Below are positions 1 to 8,736 of a stretch of DNA of 64,000 nucleotides, piece by piece (position 1 is the first letter of the stretch; the number at the start of each line of letters is the position of its first letter). Both the position numbers and the translations under genes were made by a program. Below the pieces are notes generated by a model that was not told where the DNA came from, did no database searches, and worked only from the letters and a program-made list of their open reading frames with translations. Source of the stretch: Streptomyces rugosispiralis (GTDB lineage: Bacteria > Actinomycetota > Actinomycetes > Streptomycetales > Streptomycetaceae); NCBI RefSeq assembly GCF_024505145.1, contig NZ_JANIAA010000015.1:62001-126000 (forward strand), given 5' to 3'.

Positions 1-279
1 GTTGGCTCCTGAGCAGAGCACGGTCCGCGGGTAGCGGACGGGGGCCAGCAGCCGGGCGCCGCGCACCGGGGCGGCCTCCCGCGGATCGTAGGCGCGCAGG
101 TCCGGCGCGAGGGACTCCCAGTCCCGCAGGGCCTCGAAGCCCCCGGGATATCCGCTCAGGGCGGGCACTTCCCGTATGCCGTACTCGCCGAGGGCGGCGC
201 AGAAGCTGCCCCGGTCGGCGGTGTGGGCGGTGACCAGCGACCATGTCGTGGCGATCGGGGGCGCCTCGTGCCTCGTCAT
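1..279 (-). CDS. Fumarylacetoacetate hydrolase family protein, N-terminal part (cut by window edge)
   Basis: This minus-strand reading frame starts at ATG 279 and stays open to base 1, so only the first 93 residues are present. The last visible residues, LLAPVRYPRTVLCSGAN, match the place where FAH-fold enzymes read roughly 'lLAPvprPgkvlcvGlNY', just before their metal-binding domain. The family cleaves C-C bonds or decarboxylates 2-oxo acids in aromatic and sugar-acid catabolism; the substrate here cannot be told. The gene diverges from the LysR-type regulator starting at 360, with an 80-bp shared gap, which suggests that regulator controls it. Confidence 0.72.
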   Translation of the reverse strand, partial: MTRHEAPPIATTWSLVTAHTADRGSFCAALGEYGIREVPALSGYPGGFEALRDWESLAPDLRAYDPREAAPVRGARLLAPVRYPRTVLCSGAN

Positions 280-359
280 GTCTCCATTCGAGGCCCGTCG
301 GGACCGGCCGGTCCAACACTCTTGAGCGGTCGGTGACGGTCATCTACTGTTACCGACCC

Positions 360-1373
360 GTGGACTTGGACTTACGACTCGTGCGGTACGCGGTCGTCCT
401 GGCCGACGAGCTGCACTTCGCCCGCGCGGCCGCGCGGCTGCTGATCGCGCAGCAGACCCTCTCGTCGCAGATCAGCCGGTTGGAGAGCCGGCTCGGTGTC
501 ACGCTGTTCCGCCGCGACCGGCGTCATGTCGAGCTGACCCGGGAGGGGGAGCTGTTCGTCCGCCGCGGCCGGGAACTGCTCGCGGCCGCCTCGGACCTGC
601 TGGGCGAGTTGCGGCGCAGCGCGCCTCCGCTGCGCGTCGATGTGATCACCGAGGGGCTCACCTCGGGTGTCATCGCGCGAGAACTCCGGCCGCGGCTGGC
701 CGATGTGACATTGGAGGTCATCCAGGGACAGGGGTTCGCGGGAACGGTCTCGGCCCTGGTCGAAGGGGCGGTGGATCTCGCGTTCGGCCGGCTCAACGGG
801 ACCGGGGAGCCGCTGCCCCGGTCACTGCGGTACCAACTGGTGCGCCTGGAACCCATGGGGGTCGTGCTCCCCGCCGGGCATGAACTGGCCCACCGGGCGC
901 GGGTCCCGATGGCACAGCTCGCCGCGTACCCGCTCCTCCTGCACACGGCGCAGGAGGCGGCCGAATGGCTGGACTGGAACCAGGAGCTCGCCGCCGCGTT
1001 CGGCCTGCGCGTCGGACGGCGCCTGCACGGCCACGGCCGGGGCGCGGCCAACGCGGCCGTACTGGCCTACCGGGCTCCCTCGTTCGGGCCGCTCGAGGCG
1101 CCCATGCCGGCCGGCGTGGTGGTCAGACCCCTGGTCGACCCCGTACCCCTCTACCCGTTCTCGGTGTTCTGGCGGGCCGGGAGCAAGTCCATCCCGCTCC
1201 GCCATGCCCTCACCACCATCTACGACATCGCCACCGAACGCGGCTGGCTGGTACCGCCGCGGGACGACTGGTGGCTGCCGGCCGCCGACCGGCACGGATC
1301 CCTGTCCGCAGCCGTCCCGAGCGGGGCTCGGCGCACCGCCGCCCCGGCCGACCACACCCGGCCGCGGGGGTGA
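360..1373 (+). CDS. LysR-family transcriptional regulator with an early TTA codon
   Basis: A 337-residue LysR-type regulator. The winged helix-turn-helix lies at about residues 3-62 (FARAAARLLIAQQTLSSQIS, then LGVTLFRR) and the effector-binding fold at about 85-300. The frame is open back to 243, but the GTG at 360 puts the HTH at the usual distance from the N-terminus; GTG 333 is the alternative. Codon 5 is TTA (372-374), so translation should need the bldA leucyl-tRNA, which links the gene to development. It diverges from the FAH-family gene, the classical LysR arrangement, so that gene is the likely target. The effector is unknown. The C-terminal tail after about residue 305 is proline/alanine rich and probably disordered. 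Confidence 0.9.
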   Translation: MDLDLRLVRYAVVLADELHFARAAARLLIAQQTLSSQISRLESRLGVTLFRRDRRHVELTREGELFVRRGRELLAAASDLLGELRRSAPPLRVDVITEGLTSGVIARELRPRLADVTLEVIQGQGFAGTVSALVEGAVDLAFGRLNGTGEPLPRSLRYQLVRLEPMGVVLPAGHELAHRARVPMAQLAAYPLLLHTAQEAAEWLDWNQELAAAFGLRVGRRLHGHGRGAANAAVLAYRAPSFGPLEAPMPAGVVVRPLVDPVPLYPFSVFWRAGSKSIPLRHALTTIYDIATERGWLVPPRDDWWLPAADRHGSLSAAVPSGARRTAAPADHTRPRG

Positions 1374-1492
1374 CAGCGAGGAGTCGGCCGCGCTGCCGCG
1401 CGGCGGTGGTGGCACCTCCCCCTTCCCAAATACTTGATCTGGCGCAACTATGAGGTCAAGCAAAATCGACACAGGGGTACGGAGGGTGCCGG

Positions 1493-2443
1493 ATGGAGCC
1501 GCGCGACGATCTTGACCTGGCCGTGGACGAGGTCCGCGACTTCAACCGGATGTACACCCGGCTGATCGGCGTCCTCGACTACCCCGGGCAGCTCAACACC
1601 CCGTACACGCTGGGCGAGGCCCGCATCCTCTACGAGCTGGCCCAGCGCGAGCGCACCCATGTCTCGGCGCTCCGGGAGCGCCTGGGGGTCACCGCCGCGC
1701 ATCTGAGCCGGACGCTGAGCCGGTTCGAGGAGCGCGGGCTGGTGACGCGCGAGCGCCACCAGCGCGACGCCCGCTTCCAGGAGGTGCTGCTCACCACGGC
1801 GGGCCGGGCGGCGGCGGAGGACCTGGACCGGCGGTCGCGGACGGCGGTGACCGGGCTGCTGGCCAAGCTCCCCCGGAACGAGCTGGGGCGGCTGCGGGAG
1901 GCGCTGGCCACCGCCCGCGGCGTGTTCACCGGCCCGGCGGAGCCCGAGGTGCGGCTGCGCGGAGTGGAGCCGGGGGACCTGGGCTGGATCGTGCAGCGCC
2001 ACGGCGCCGTGTACGCCCGGGAGTTCGGGTGGAACGCCGAGTTCGAGGCCTTGGTGGCCCGGATCGTCGGGGAGTTCGGCGCGGGCCACGACCCGGCCCG
2101 CGAGCGGGCGTGGATCGCGGAGCTCGACGGCCGCCCCGTCGGGTCGGTGCTGTGCGTACGGGACGAGCGGCCCGATACGGCCCGGCTGCGGCTGCTGCTC
2201 GTGGAGCCGGAGGCGCGGGGGCGGCGGATCGGCGAGCGGCTGGTGGGCACGTGCGTCGACTTCGCGCGCGAGGCGGGCTACCGCGATCTGGTGCTGTGGA
2301 CCAATGACGTCCTGACCTCGGCCCGCCGGATCTATGAGCGGGCCGGGTTCGAGCTGGTCGCCGAGAAGCGGCACGGGGGCTACGGCTCGCCGCTGGTCGG
2401 CCAGGACTGGCGGCTCGCGCTGCGGGACGCCGCGCGGGACTGA
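1493..2443 (+). CDS. MarR-type regulator fused to a GNAT N-acetyltransferase
   Basis: A 316-residue two-domain protein. Residues about 1-145 form a MarR winged helix (recognition region VSALRERLGVTAAHLSRTLS, wing RERHQRDAR). Residues about 150-316 form a GNAT domain with the acetyl-CoA loop in the form ARGRRIGERL and a C-terminal ARRIYERAGFELV signature. This fusion is a known actinobacterial family; whether the acetyltransferase acts on a small molecule or a protein is not established. The ATG at 1493 has a GGAGGG site 8 nt upstream. The gap before it carries a weak inverted repeat (CTTGA 1433, TCAAG 1456) that could be an operator. Confidence 0.9.
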   Translation: MEPRDDLDLAVDEVRDFNRMYTRLIGVLDYPGQLNTPYTLGEARILYELAQRERTHVSALRERLGVTAAHLSRTLSRFEERGLVTRERHQRDARFQEVLLTTAGRAAAEDLDRRSRTAVTGLLAKLPRNELGRLREALATARGVFTGPAEPEVRLRGVEPGDLGWIVQRHGAVYAREFGWNAEFEALVARIVGEFGAGHDPARERAWIAELDGRPVGSVLCVRDERPDTARLRLLLVEPEARGRRIGERLVGTCVDFAREAGYRDLVLWTNDVLTSARRIYERAGFELVAEKRHGGYGSPLVGQDWRLALRDAARD

Positions 2444-2506
2444 GGGCGCGGCCCGATGTGACGCGGATCACCGGCAGCGCGGTGCGCACGGCGGACAGGG
2501 AGGAGT

Positions 2507-2638
2507 GTGGAGACTTCACTGCGCGCCCGGGTGCGGGCCGGGGATCCGGATGCCTTCGGGCAGCTCTTCGACAGCGCGCTCCTGGACGTCGCCGTCACCG
2601 ACGACAGGGGGAAGGTGACGGCGGTCGGCGCGTCCTGA
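2507..2638 (+). pseudogene. 43-codon remnant: N-terminus of an ECF sigma factor joined to the C-terminus of another protein
   Basis: A short frame starts at GTG 2507 behind a very good GGGAGGA ribosome site and ends at TGA 2636. Its first 20 or so residues (LRARVRAGDPDAFGQLFD) are the typical start of an ECF sigma factor region 2. The last 15 (VAVTDDRGKVTAVGAS) instead resemble the end of the CU044_5270-type proteins often encoded next to such sigma factors. The simplest reading is one in-frame deletion that fused the first gene's start to the second gene's end, leaving the ribosome site and downstream terminator intact. The sigma factor part looks clear; the tail assignment is from memory and less sure. 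Confidence 0.55.
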
Positions 2639-2659
2639 GCCGGCCGTCAAGCGATCACG

Positions 2660-2687
2660 GGGCGCCCGCTCCGGCGGGCGCCCTTCT
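2660..2687 (+). terminator. Intrinsic terminator after the remnant gene
   Basis: Perfect 10-bp stem GGGCGCCCGC/GCGGGCGCCC with a TCCG loop, followed by TTCTCC. It closes the MarR-GNAT and remnant transcript. Confidence 0.7.
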
Positions 2688-2877
2688 CCGTTCCGTAGTT
2701 GACACGGCGTCACCTCGACCGGAAAACCGCTCGCGTGAGCGGGCCCGGTACCGGAAGGATCAGCTCACACGCACCGCCCGTACCGCACGCGGGCATCGCA
2801 CGGGCGACGGACGGACGACGGACGGACGACGCGTCCGTGCGGCGCGCCGGACCGGCACAAGAGCAAAGGGCGTACCC

Positions 2878-4020
2878 CTGAGTACCCAGCAGGTCATCGA
2901 GTGGACCGAGGACGGCCGGACCCGTACCGCCCAGTGGCGCTCCGAGAGCGGCGCGCCGCCGCCCCGGCGGGTCGCGATCGCGGACGACCGGATGCCCGCC
3001 GACACCGCCCACCGCCTCGTCTGCGAGGGCACCGCGCTGCTGTGGCACGGCGACTACCAGGGCGCCCGTCAACTGCTGACGGCGCTGGCGCGCCGGATCG
3101 ACCGGGGCCCGCGCCGGGCCAAGGAACGGCGTGCGCCCGCCGCGTCCCCGGCCGAGGCCTTCCACCGGCACCGCCAGGCCCAGTCCCGGCGGGCCCGGCT
3201 GCTGGGGATGGTGCTGGTGCCGCTGGACGCGGACTTCGGCGTTCCGCTGCGCCGGGCACCGGACGTACGGCAGGCGTGCGCCGAGGCGTACGGCCCGGCG
3301 CAGGGCCCCTCGGTGGTCTCGCTCCGCGAGTTGCTCGGGCTGATCGGCGCGCATGAGTGGCGGGAGAAGGGCGTCAAGGTGCGGGCGCTGGGCGGAGACC
3401 GTATCCATCCGCACTACGGGGTCTTCTCGCCGGTGCGCGGCGAGTACGTCGATCTGGTGGCCGAGGCCCCGCTGCCGTCGCGCGAGCTGGCCTTCGACAT
3501 CGGCACCGGAAGCGGCGTCCTGGCCGCCGTCCTCGCCCGGCGGGGCATCGAGCGGGTGGTGGCCACCGACCAGGACGCGCGGGCGCTGGCGTGCGCCCGC
3601 GAGAACGCGGCCCGGCTGGGCCTGTCCGGACACGTCGAGGTGGTCGAGGCCGACCTCTTCCCGCCGGGCCGCGCCCCGCTGGTGGTCTGCAATCCGCCCT
3701 GGGTCCCGGCCCGGCCCTCCTCACCGCTCGAATACGCGGTCTACGACCCGTCCGGCCGTATGCTGCACGGCTTCCTGAACGGGCTGGCCGGGCATCTGAC
3801 CCCCGGCGGCGAGGGCTGGCTGATCCTCTCCGACCTCGCCGAACATCTGGAACTGCGGCCGCGCGCCGAACTGCTGGCCGCCTTCGACACGGCGGGCCTG
3901 ACGGTCCTGGACCGGCTGGACGTCCGCCCCGTCCACCCCCGCGCCTTCGACCCCACCGACCCCCTCCACTCGGCCCGCGCGGCGGAGGTGACGTCGTTGT
4001 GGCGGCTGACGGCCGGCTGA
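2878..4020 (+). CDS. Class I SAM-dependent methyltransferase (NPPW type)
   Basis: About 380 residues. A Rossmann-type SAM-binding motif (AFDIGTGSGVLAAVLA) lies at about residues 203-218 and an NPPW motif (VVCNPPWVPA) at about 270. NPPW/NPPY enzymes methylate planar nitrogen atoms, such as bases or glutamine side chains; the true substrate is unknown. The preceding 200 residues, with a basic patch around RARLLGMVLVPL, have no recognised fold. Starts: the similarity-like N-terminus begins at a CTG (2878-2880) with AAAGGG 6 nt upstream, and no ATG, GTG or TTG lies in frame nearby. The next in-frame ATG is at 2992. I chose the CTG on ribosome-site spacing and N-terminal composition; this is an inference. 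Confidence 0.8.
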   Translation: MSTQQVIEWTEDGRTRTAQWRSESGAPPPRRVAIADDRMPADTAHRLVCEGTALLWHGDYQGARQLLTALARRIDRGPRRAKERRAPAASPAEAFHRHRQAQSRRARLLGMVLVPLDADFGVPLRRAPDVRQACAEAYGPAQGPSVVSLRELLGLIGAHEWREKGVKVRALGGDRIHPHYGVFSPVRGEYVDLVAEAPLPSRELAFDIGTGSGVLAAVLARRGIERVVATDQDARALACARENAARLGLSGHVEVVEADLFPPGRAPLVVCNPPWVPARPSSPLEYAVYDPSGRMLHGFLNGLAGHLTPGGEGWLILSDLAEHLELRPRAELLAAFDTAGLTVLDRLDVRPVHPRAFDPTDPLHSARAAEVTSLWRLTAG

Positions 4021-4191
4021 GCGGACCTCGGCCATCGGGGAAGACGTCGCCCGTACGGGGGCACCAGTGGCTCGCGGGCCCGAGGGACGGGCCACGGCTC
4101 AGAGAGTGTCCGGCGGACCCCGGACGGGCTGATTTCAGCCCCTCCAGGGGGCACCTCCCAGCGGTAGCTGGGGGAGCTTGAGGAGCGGGGT

Positions 4192-4251
4192 CTGGGGCGG
4201 AGCCCCAGTTTCGGGAAGGGGCGGGGAGGGGAGCAGCCCGCCGCAGGCGCA
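4192..4251. repeat. GC-rich dispersed element, copy A
   Basis: Contains the hairpin CTGGGGC-GGA-GCCCCAG (4192-4208), then TTTCGGGAAGGGGCGGGGAG and a short tail AGCCCGCCGCAGGCG. The same modules recur at 10932-10989 and at the ends of the large array at 17671-18166. The 400-bp gap 4021-4422 holds nothing else I recognise; an upstream hairpin (CTCCCAGCGGTAGCTGGGGG, from about 4155) may act as terminator of the methyltransferase gene. Confidence 0.7.
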
Positions 4252-4422
4252 CGCGTACCGCCGGACACCTCGTAGGGGGCACAACGGCGGGCCACCCGAC
4301 AAGACACGCCGCAGGCGTGATCGGCACGGCAGGATTGATTCGGCCCGTGCCCCTGCTTAGCGTCCCGCATAAGGGGCAAGAAGATCCCCACGTCCCGCAC
4401 GACCCCCACCAAGGGAGCCCGT

Positions 4423-5220
4423 ATGAAGCTCGCCTTCTCCACTCTCGGCGTCCCCGGTATGCCCGTGCCCGACGTGGCCCGGCTCGCCGCCGACGCCGGG
4501 TATCACGGCGTCGAGCTGCGCGCCCACCCCGAGGAGCCGGTGCACCCGGGGATCGGGGCGGACGAACGGGCCCGGGTGGCGGCGGAGTTCCGGGACGCCG
4601 GGGTCGAGATCCTCACCGTCGCCGGATATGTGCGCGCCGCCCAGGCCGGGCCGGACGAGCCCGTGCTGACCGGGCTCGGGGAGCTGCTGGAGCTGGCCCA
4701 CGACCTGGGCGCCCGCAATGTCCGGGTCTTCCCCGGCGGCGGGGAGCAGAGCGCCGAGGAGGCCGACGCCACGGCCGCCCGGCGGCTCGCGGCGGCCGCG
4801 CCCCGCGCCACCGACCTCGGCGTACGGCTGCTGCTCGAGACCCACGACTCGCACCGGACGGGCGCGGACGCGGCCCGGGTCCTCGGGCTCGTGGGCCATG
4901 GCAGCGTCGGGGCGATCTGGGATGTGATGCACACCTGGCTGGGCGGCGAGGACCCGGCCACCAGCTATCCGGCGCTCTTCGCGCATCTGGGCTACGTCCA
5001 GGTCAAGGACATCGCCTCGGCCGAGGACACCACCCCGCTGCCGCTGGGCGCGGGGGTGCTGCCGCTGACCGAGTGCGTGGAGCTGCTCAGCCGCGAGGGC
5101 TGGGACGGCTGGCTGTGCTGGGAGTACGAGAAGCGGTGGTATCCGCAGGCACGCGCGTTCCCGGAGTTGCTGGCCCCGGGCCGGGAGCATCTGCTGCGGC
5201 TGCTCGCCGACGCGGCCTGA
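4423..5220 (+). CDS. Sugar phosphate isomerase/epimerase (xylose isomerase-like TIM barrel)
   Basis: A 265-residue AP-endonuclease-2/xylose-isomerase-like TIM barrel. The start (MKLAFSTLGVPGMPVPDVA) and metal-site strands are characteristic: LLLETHDSH near residue 140, IWDVMHTW near 166, YVQVKDI near 190 and WLCWEYEKRW near 230. Glu, Asp, His and Glu from these strands would hold a divalent metal. Relatives interconvert keto and aldo sugars or inositol derivatives; the substrate here is not predictable. ATG 4423 has an AAGGGAG site 6 nt upstream. Its 3' end overlaps by 134 bp the antiparallel frame of the EamA gene. Confidence 0.88.
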   Translation: MKLAFSTLGVPGMPVPDVARLAADAGYHGVELRAHPEEPVHPGIGADERARVAAEFRDAGVEILTVAGYVRAAQAGPDEPVLTGLGELLELAHDLGARNVRVFPGGGEQSAEEADATAARRLAAAAPRATDLGVRLLLETHDSHRTGADAARVLGLVGHGSVGAIWDVMHTWLGGEDPATSYPALFAHLGYVQVKDIASAEDTTPLPLGAGVLPLTECVELLSREGWDGWLCWEYEKRWYPQARAFPELLAPGREHLLRLLADAA

Positions 5221-6211
5221 ACTCGGGGCTCGAGGTCGGCGTCGGCTTGTCTCGACCGCCCGGCCCACCGTGACCACTCGGCTCACGCGGCCCACCGTGA
5301 CCACTCGGCTCGCCCGGCCCACCGTGGCGGCGCGCCCCGAGGCGCATACGCCGCAGCCTCCCGCCCGGGAGCGAGGTCAGCGCCACGCCGCCCACCAGCA
5401 GCGCCGCCGCCAGCCAGCGCGGTGCGCTGATGCCCTCCCCCAGCACCAGCGCCGCCGAGGACATCCCGAAGACCGGCACCAGCAGCGAGAACGGGGCGAC
5501 CGCCGAGGCGTCGTAGGTGCGCAGCAGAAAGCCCCACACCCCGAAGCCGAACACCGTGGTGACCCAGGCGACATAGACGATCGCGCCCACCCCGGCCCAG
5601 TCGAGCCGGCTCAGCGCGTCCAGATCGGGCCGCGCGCCCTCGAACATCAGCGAGAGCAGGAGCAGCGGCAACACCGGCACCAGGCTCACCCACACCATGA
5701 AGTTCAGGGCGTCGGGCGGCGCCGCCTTGCGGGTGAGGACGTTGGAGACGCCCCAGAAGGCCGCCGCCGCGATGACGAGGACGAAGCCGAGGAGCGGTCC
5801 CGAGGTGCCCTCGTCCACGGCGGCCACCGCGATCCCGGCGAGGGCGACCGCCATGCCCAGCAGCCGCCGCCGGCCGGGGCGCTCGGCGAGGACGACGGCC
5901 GCGAACAGCGCGGTGAACACCGCCTGGATCTGCAGCACCAGCGAGGACAGCCCGGCGGGCATCCCCTCGTGCATCCCGATGAACAGCAGCCCGAACTTCG
6001 CCACACCCAGGGCCAGCCCCACCCCCAGGATCCATCGCCAGGCGACCCTCGGCGGGCCGACCAGGAAGACGGCGGGCAGCGCGGCCACCAGGAACCGCAG
6101 GGCGCAGAAGAGCAGGGGCGGGAAGTGGTCGAGGCCCACCTCGATGACCACGAAGTTGACCCCCCACAGGGCCGTGACCAGCACGGCGAGGGCTATGTGC
6201 ACAGGTCGCAT
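5087..6211 (-). CDS. EamA-family drug/metabolite exporter with a non-conserved tail
   Basis: A DMT-superfamily transporter with two five-helix EamA repeats. The first runs from IALAVLVTALWGVNFVVIEV at residue 5 to about 140, the second from about 150 to 285, ending GVALTSLPGG. Family members export amino acids or metabolites. The frame then continues about 90 residues through glycine/proline repeats (HGGPGEPSG type) and a proline-rich stretch, and stops inside the convergent isomerase gene. The family usually ends near residue 300, so the extension probably arose by loss of the original stop through a 27-bp tandem duplication. It diverges from a LysR gene (gap 97 bp), a common exporter/regulator pair. 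Confidence 0.88.
   Translation of the reverse strand: MRPVHIALAVLVTALWGVNFVVIEVGLDHFPPLLFCALRFLVAALPAVFLVGPPRVAWRWILGVGLALGVAKFGLLFIGMHEGMPAGLSSLVLQIQAVFTALFAAVVLAERPGRRRLLGMAVALAGIAVAAVDEGTSGPLLGFVLVIAAAAFWGVSNVLTRKAAPPDALNFMVWVSLVPVLPLLLLSLMFEGARPDLDALSRLDWAGVGAIVYVAWVTTVFGFGVWGFLLRTYDASAVAPFSLLVPVFGMSSAALVLGEGISAPRWLAAALLVGGVALTSLPGGRLRRMRLGARRHGGPGEPSGHGGPREPSGHGGPGGRDKPTPTSSPEFRPRRRAAAADAPGPGPATPGTRVPADTTASRTPSTASRPSPRG
5261..5330. repeat. 27-bp tandem repeat at the 3' end of the EamA gene
   Basis: About 2.6 copies of a 27-bp unit beginning CGGCCCACCGTGACCACTCG (starts 5261, 5288, 5315). It is translated as the repeating GHGGPxEPS segment at the exporter's C-terminus. Confidence 0.85.
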
Positions 6212-6308
6212 GGGTCGAGGATCAGCCGCCCGGACCTTGTAGCACCAGCGCGGATGTCTTCATGCTTGGATGCAGTAACGGTTAAAGGTGCGAGGAGGAG
6301 GGCGAACT

Positions 6309-7223
6309 GTGCTGGATCTGGGCCGGCTGAGGGCTCTGCACGCGGTGTCCGTGCACGGCTCGGTCAGCGCCGCCGCGATCGCGCTCGGCTACACCCCGTC
6401 CGCCGTATCGCAGCAGATCGCCAAGTTGGAGCGGGAGACCCGGACCACCCTGCTGGAGCGGCAGGGCCGGGGCATCGCGCTGACCGACGCGGCCCGGCAG
6501 CTGGCCGCCACCGCCCAGCGGCTGCTCGCCATCGTCGAGGAGGCCGAGACCACCCTGGAGGAGCGGCGCGGTCAGCCGACCGGCCGGGTGGTGATCGGCG
6601 CCTTCGCCTCGGCCGCACGCGGGCTGATGCCCGTGGTGCTGGCCGCGCTCGTGGCCGAACACCCCTCCCTGGACGCCCGGTTGCTCGAAGTGGACCCGCA
6701 TCTGTCGGTGGACCTGGTGGCGCAGGGGGTCATCGACCTGGCGGTGGCCCACGACTGGGACATCGCCCCGCTGCCCGCCCCGGAGGGGCAGGAACGGGCG
6801 GTCGTCGGGGAGGACATGTGCGATCTGCTCGTCCCGGCCGGACATCCGCTGGCCCGGGTGGCCGCACGGCGCCCGCTGCGCCGCGAGGATCTGCCGGGGC
6901 AGCGGTGGATCTGCCAGCCGCCGGGGTCGGTGTGTCACGACTGGCTGGTCCGTACGCTGCGCGCCTCGGGCCATGAGCCGGACCTGGCGTACCAGGCGGC
7001 GGAGAACCACACCCAGATCGCCCTGGTGGCGGCCGGTCTCGGTGTCGCGCTCATGCCCCGTCTCGGGCGCGGTCCGCTGCCGGACGGGGTGCTGGCGCTG
7101 CCCCTGGAGCCGGTCCCGGTGCGGCGGCTGTACGCCCTGTGGCGTCCGGGCGCGGCCCGCCGCCCCGCCATCACCGAAACGGTGCGGCTCCTGGGCGACC
7201 TCTGGCCGCGCCGCATGAACTGA
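6309..7223 (+). CDS. LysR-family transcriptional regulator
   Basis: A 304-residue LysR regulator. The HTH is at about residues 3-60 (SAAAIALGYTPSAVSQQIAK, then TTLLERQGRG) and the effector domain runs from about 88 to 295. The frame is open from 6288, but GTG 6309 has an AGGAGG site 10 nt upstream and begins MLDLGRLRALHAV, the usual LysR start. It is transcribed away from the EamA exporter gene, the likely target; autoregulation from the shared 97-bp gap is expected for the family. Confidence 0.92.
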   Translation: MLDLGRLRALHAVSVHGSVSAAAIALGYTPSAVSQQIAKLERETRTTLLERQGRGIALTDAARQLAATAQRLLAIVEEAETTLEERRGQPTGRVVIGAFASAARGLMPVVLAALVAEHPSLDARLLEVDPHLSVDLVAQGVIDLAVAHDWDIAPLPAPEGQERAVVGEDMCDLLVPAGHPLARVAARRPLRREDLPGQRWICQPPGSVCHDWLVRTLRASGHEPDLAYQAAENHTQIALVAAGLGVALMPRLGRGPLPDGVLALPLEPVPVRRLYALWRPGAARRPAITETVRLLGDLWPRRMN

Positions 7224-7515
7224 ACACCCCCGGACGCCACCGCTTTGAGCCCCTACGCCCCGCTCACCACCGAATCGCGTCATGCACACCATGTGCGGAA
7301 CCGGCGCGGGGCGCCGTACGTCGAAGCGGCGTGCTGATGGGGAGTCTCCGCGCGGCGGCAATCGGCCTCGCCGCTGACTGCGTCGCTGACCACCTCACCG
7401 CCGCCCGCGGCCAGCAGCACCCCGCCGCCGACGCGACACCCCTCCCAGAGCGTCGGCGGCGCCCAAGCCCTCCTCAGCACCTCAGCCCGGCGGGCCCCGC
7501 ACCGGCGGCTGCGCC

Positions 7516-8736
7516 TCACACCGGCAGCTCCGCCTCGATCAGGTCCGCCGCCCGGTCCGGTCCGCCCTCCGCGGCCATCCGCGCCTTGAGCGCGGCGCAG
7601 CGGGCGGCCACCTCGGGGTCGTCCACCAGGTCGAGCACCGCCTTGCGCAGCGCCGGAGCCATGGCCTCCTCCTTGGGCAGATGGCGGCCGACCCCGAGCC
7701 CCTCGAGGGTGTCCGCGTTGCGGAACTGGTCCACGGCCTGCGGTACGGCGACCATCGGCACCCCGCAGGCCAGCCCCTCCTGGGCGCCGCCCGCACCCGC
7801 GTGGGTGACGAACGCGTCGGCCTTCCGCAACACGCTCAACTGCGGTATCCACGTGTGCACTTCGACATTGGCCGGGATCTCGCCGAGGTCGGCCGGGTCG
7901 ACGAACTCGCCGATCTGGAGCACCACGTACCAGCCCGGCAGATCGCCGAAGGCCGCGACGCACTCGCGGTAGAAGCCGGGCTCCCTGGTCCAGGTGGAGC
8001 CGAGCGAGATCAGCAGGATCCGGTCGGTCTCGGCGGCCCGCTCCGGGCGGCGCCACTCCGCCACGTCGCGGCGGGCGTTCTGGCAGCCGCCGACGAAACT
8101 GTAGACGGAGGTGTCGACGCGGTCGGCGTTGGGCTGGAGCAGTTCGGGGATGAGGGCGACACAGCGGCTGGGGCGGCCGATGAGCCGGTCGGGGTCGATG
8201 TCGGCCAGGCCGTTGCCCTCGAGCCAGGCGCGGTAGCGCGCGTAGTAGGCCCGGCCGCGCTCCGAGCGCCGCATATGGGCGTACATCGGCTCGAAGACCT
8301 CTTCGCGGTAGCCGTCCCAGGGCACGAAGCTGGGCGCGAGTTCGACGGCGGACACGCCCCACCGATGGGCGAGGACATGCGCCGGGTAGGCGGTGACGTC
8401 GTACATCACCAGGTCCGGCTCATCGCCCTCGTAGGCCGCCAGATGCTGCGGAAGCGCCTGCTCCGCCTCGGTGAGAAACGGCTCGATGTAGTCGATCAGT
8501 TCGGAGCCTCTGGCGCCCGGCGCATTCTCACCGTGGAGGATCGAGGTGTAGGTCTTCGGCTCGGCGCCGGTTTCGGCCACCTTCTCGGCGAACGACTCGG
8601 GGATGGCGTAGGTAACCCGGTGGCCGCGGGCCACCAGCTCGCGGATCACCTCCAGGCTCGGGTTGACGTGCCCGTGTGCCGCGATGCCGAACATGGCTAT
8701 GTGTGTGGGGGGCTTGGCACCCGTCGGTGGGGTCAT
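7516..8736 (-). CDS. Macrolide-type glycosyltransferase (GT1, OleD/MGT-like)
   Basis: A 406-residue GT-B fold transferase. The N-terminal acceptor half starts MFGIAAHGHVNPSLEVIREL (first His of HGHVNP is the catalytic base in relatives). The C-terminal UDP-sugar half contains LLISLGSTWTREPGFYRECV and the nucleotide-binding HAGAGGAQEGLACGVPMVAV. OleD and MGT relatives add glucose from UDP-glucose to macrolides and phenolics, inactivating them, so a self-protection or detoxification role is plausible. There is no antibiotic gene cluster around it. The ribosome site before ATG 8736 is weak. The 290 bp downstream (7224-7515) contain nothing I recognise. Confidence 0.9.
   Translation of the reverse strand: MTPPTGAKPPTHIAMFGIAAHGHVNPSLEVIRELVARGHRVTYAIPESFAEKVAETGAEPKTYTSILHGENAPGARGSELIDYIEPFLTEAEQALPQHLAAYEGDEPDLVMYDVTAYPAHVLAHRWGVSAVELAPSFVPWDGYREEVFEPMYAHMRRSERGRAYYARYRAWLEGNGLADIDPDRLIGRPSRCVALIPELLQPNADRVDTSVYSFVGGCQNARRDVAEWRRPERAAETDRILLISLGSTWTREPGFYRECVAAFGDLPGWYVVLQIGEFVDPADLGEIPANVEVHTWIPQLSVLRKADAFVTHAGAGGAQEGLACGVPMVAVPQAVDQFRNADTLEGLGVGRHLPKEEAMAPALRKAVLDLVDDPEVAARCAALKARMAAEGGPDRAADLIEAELPV

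Noticed and set aside
7288..7340. CACCATGTGCGGAACC, similar to the start of glmS/asnB-type glutaminases (MCG)
   Set aside because: The frame loses all resemblance after three codons; no glutaminase motif follows.
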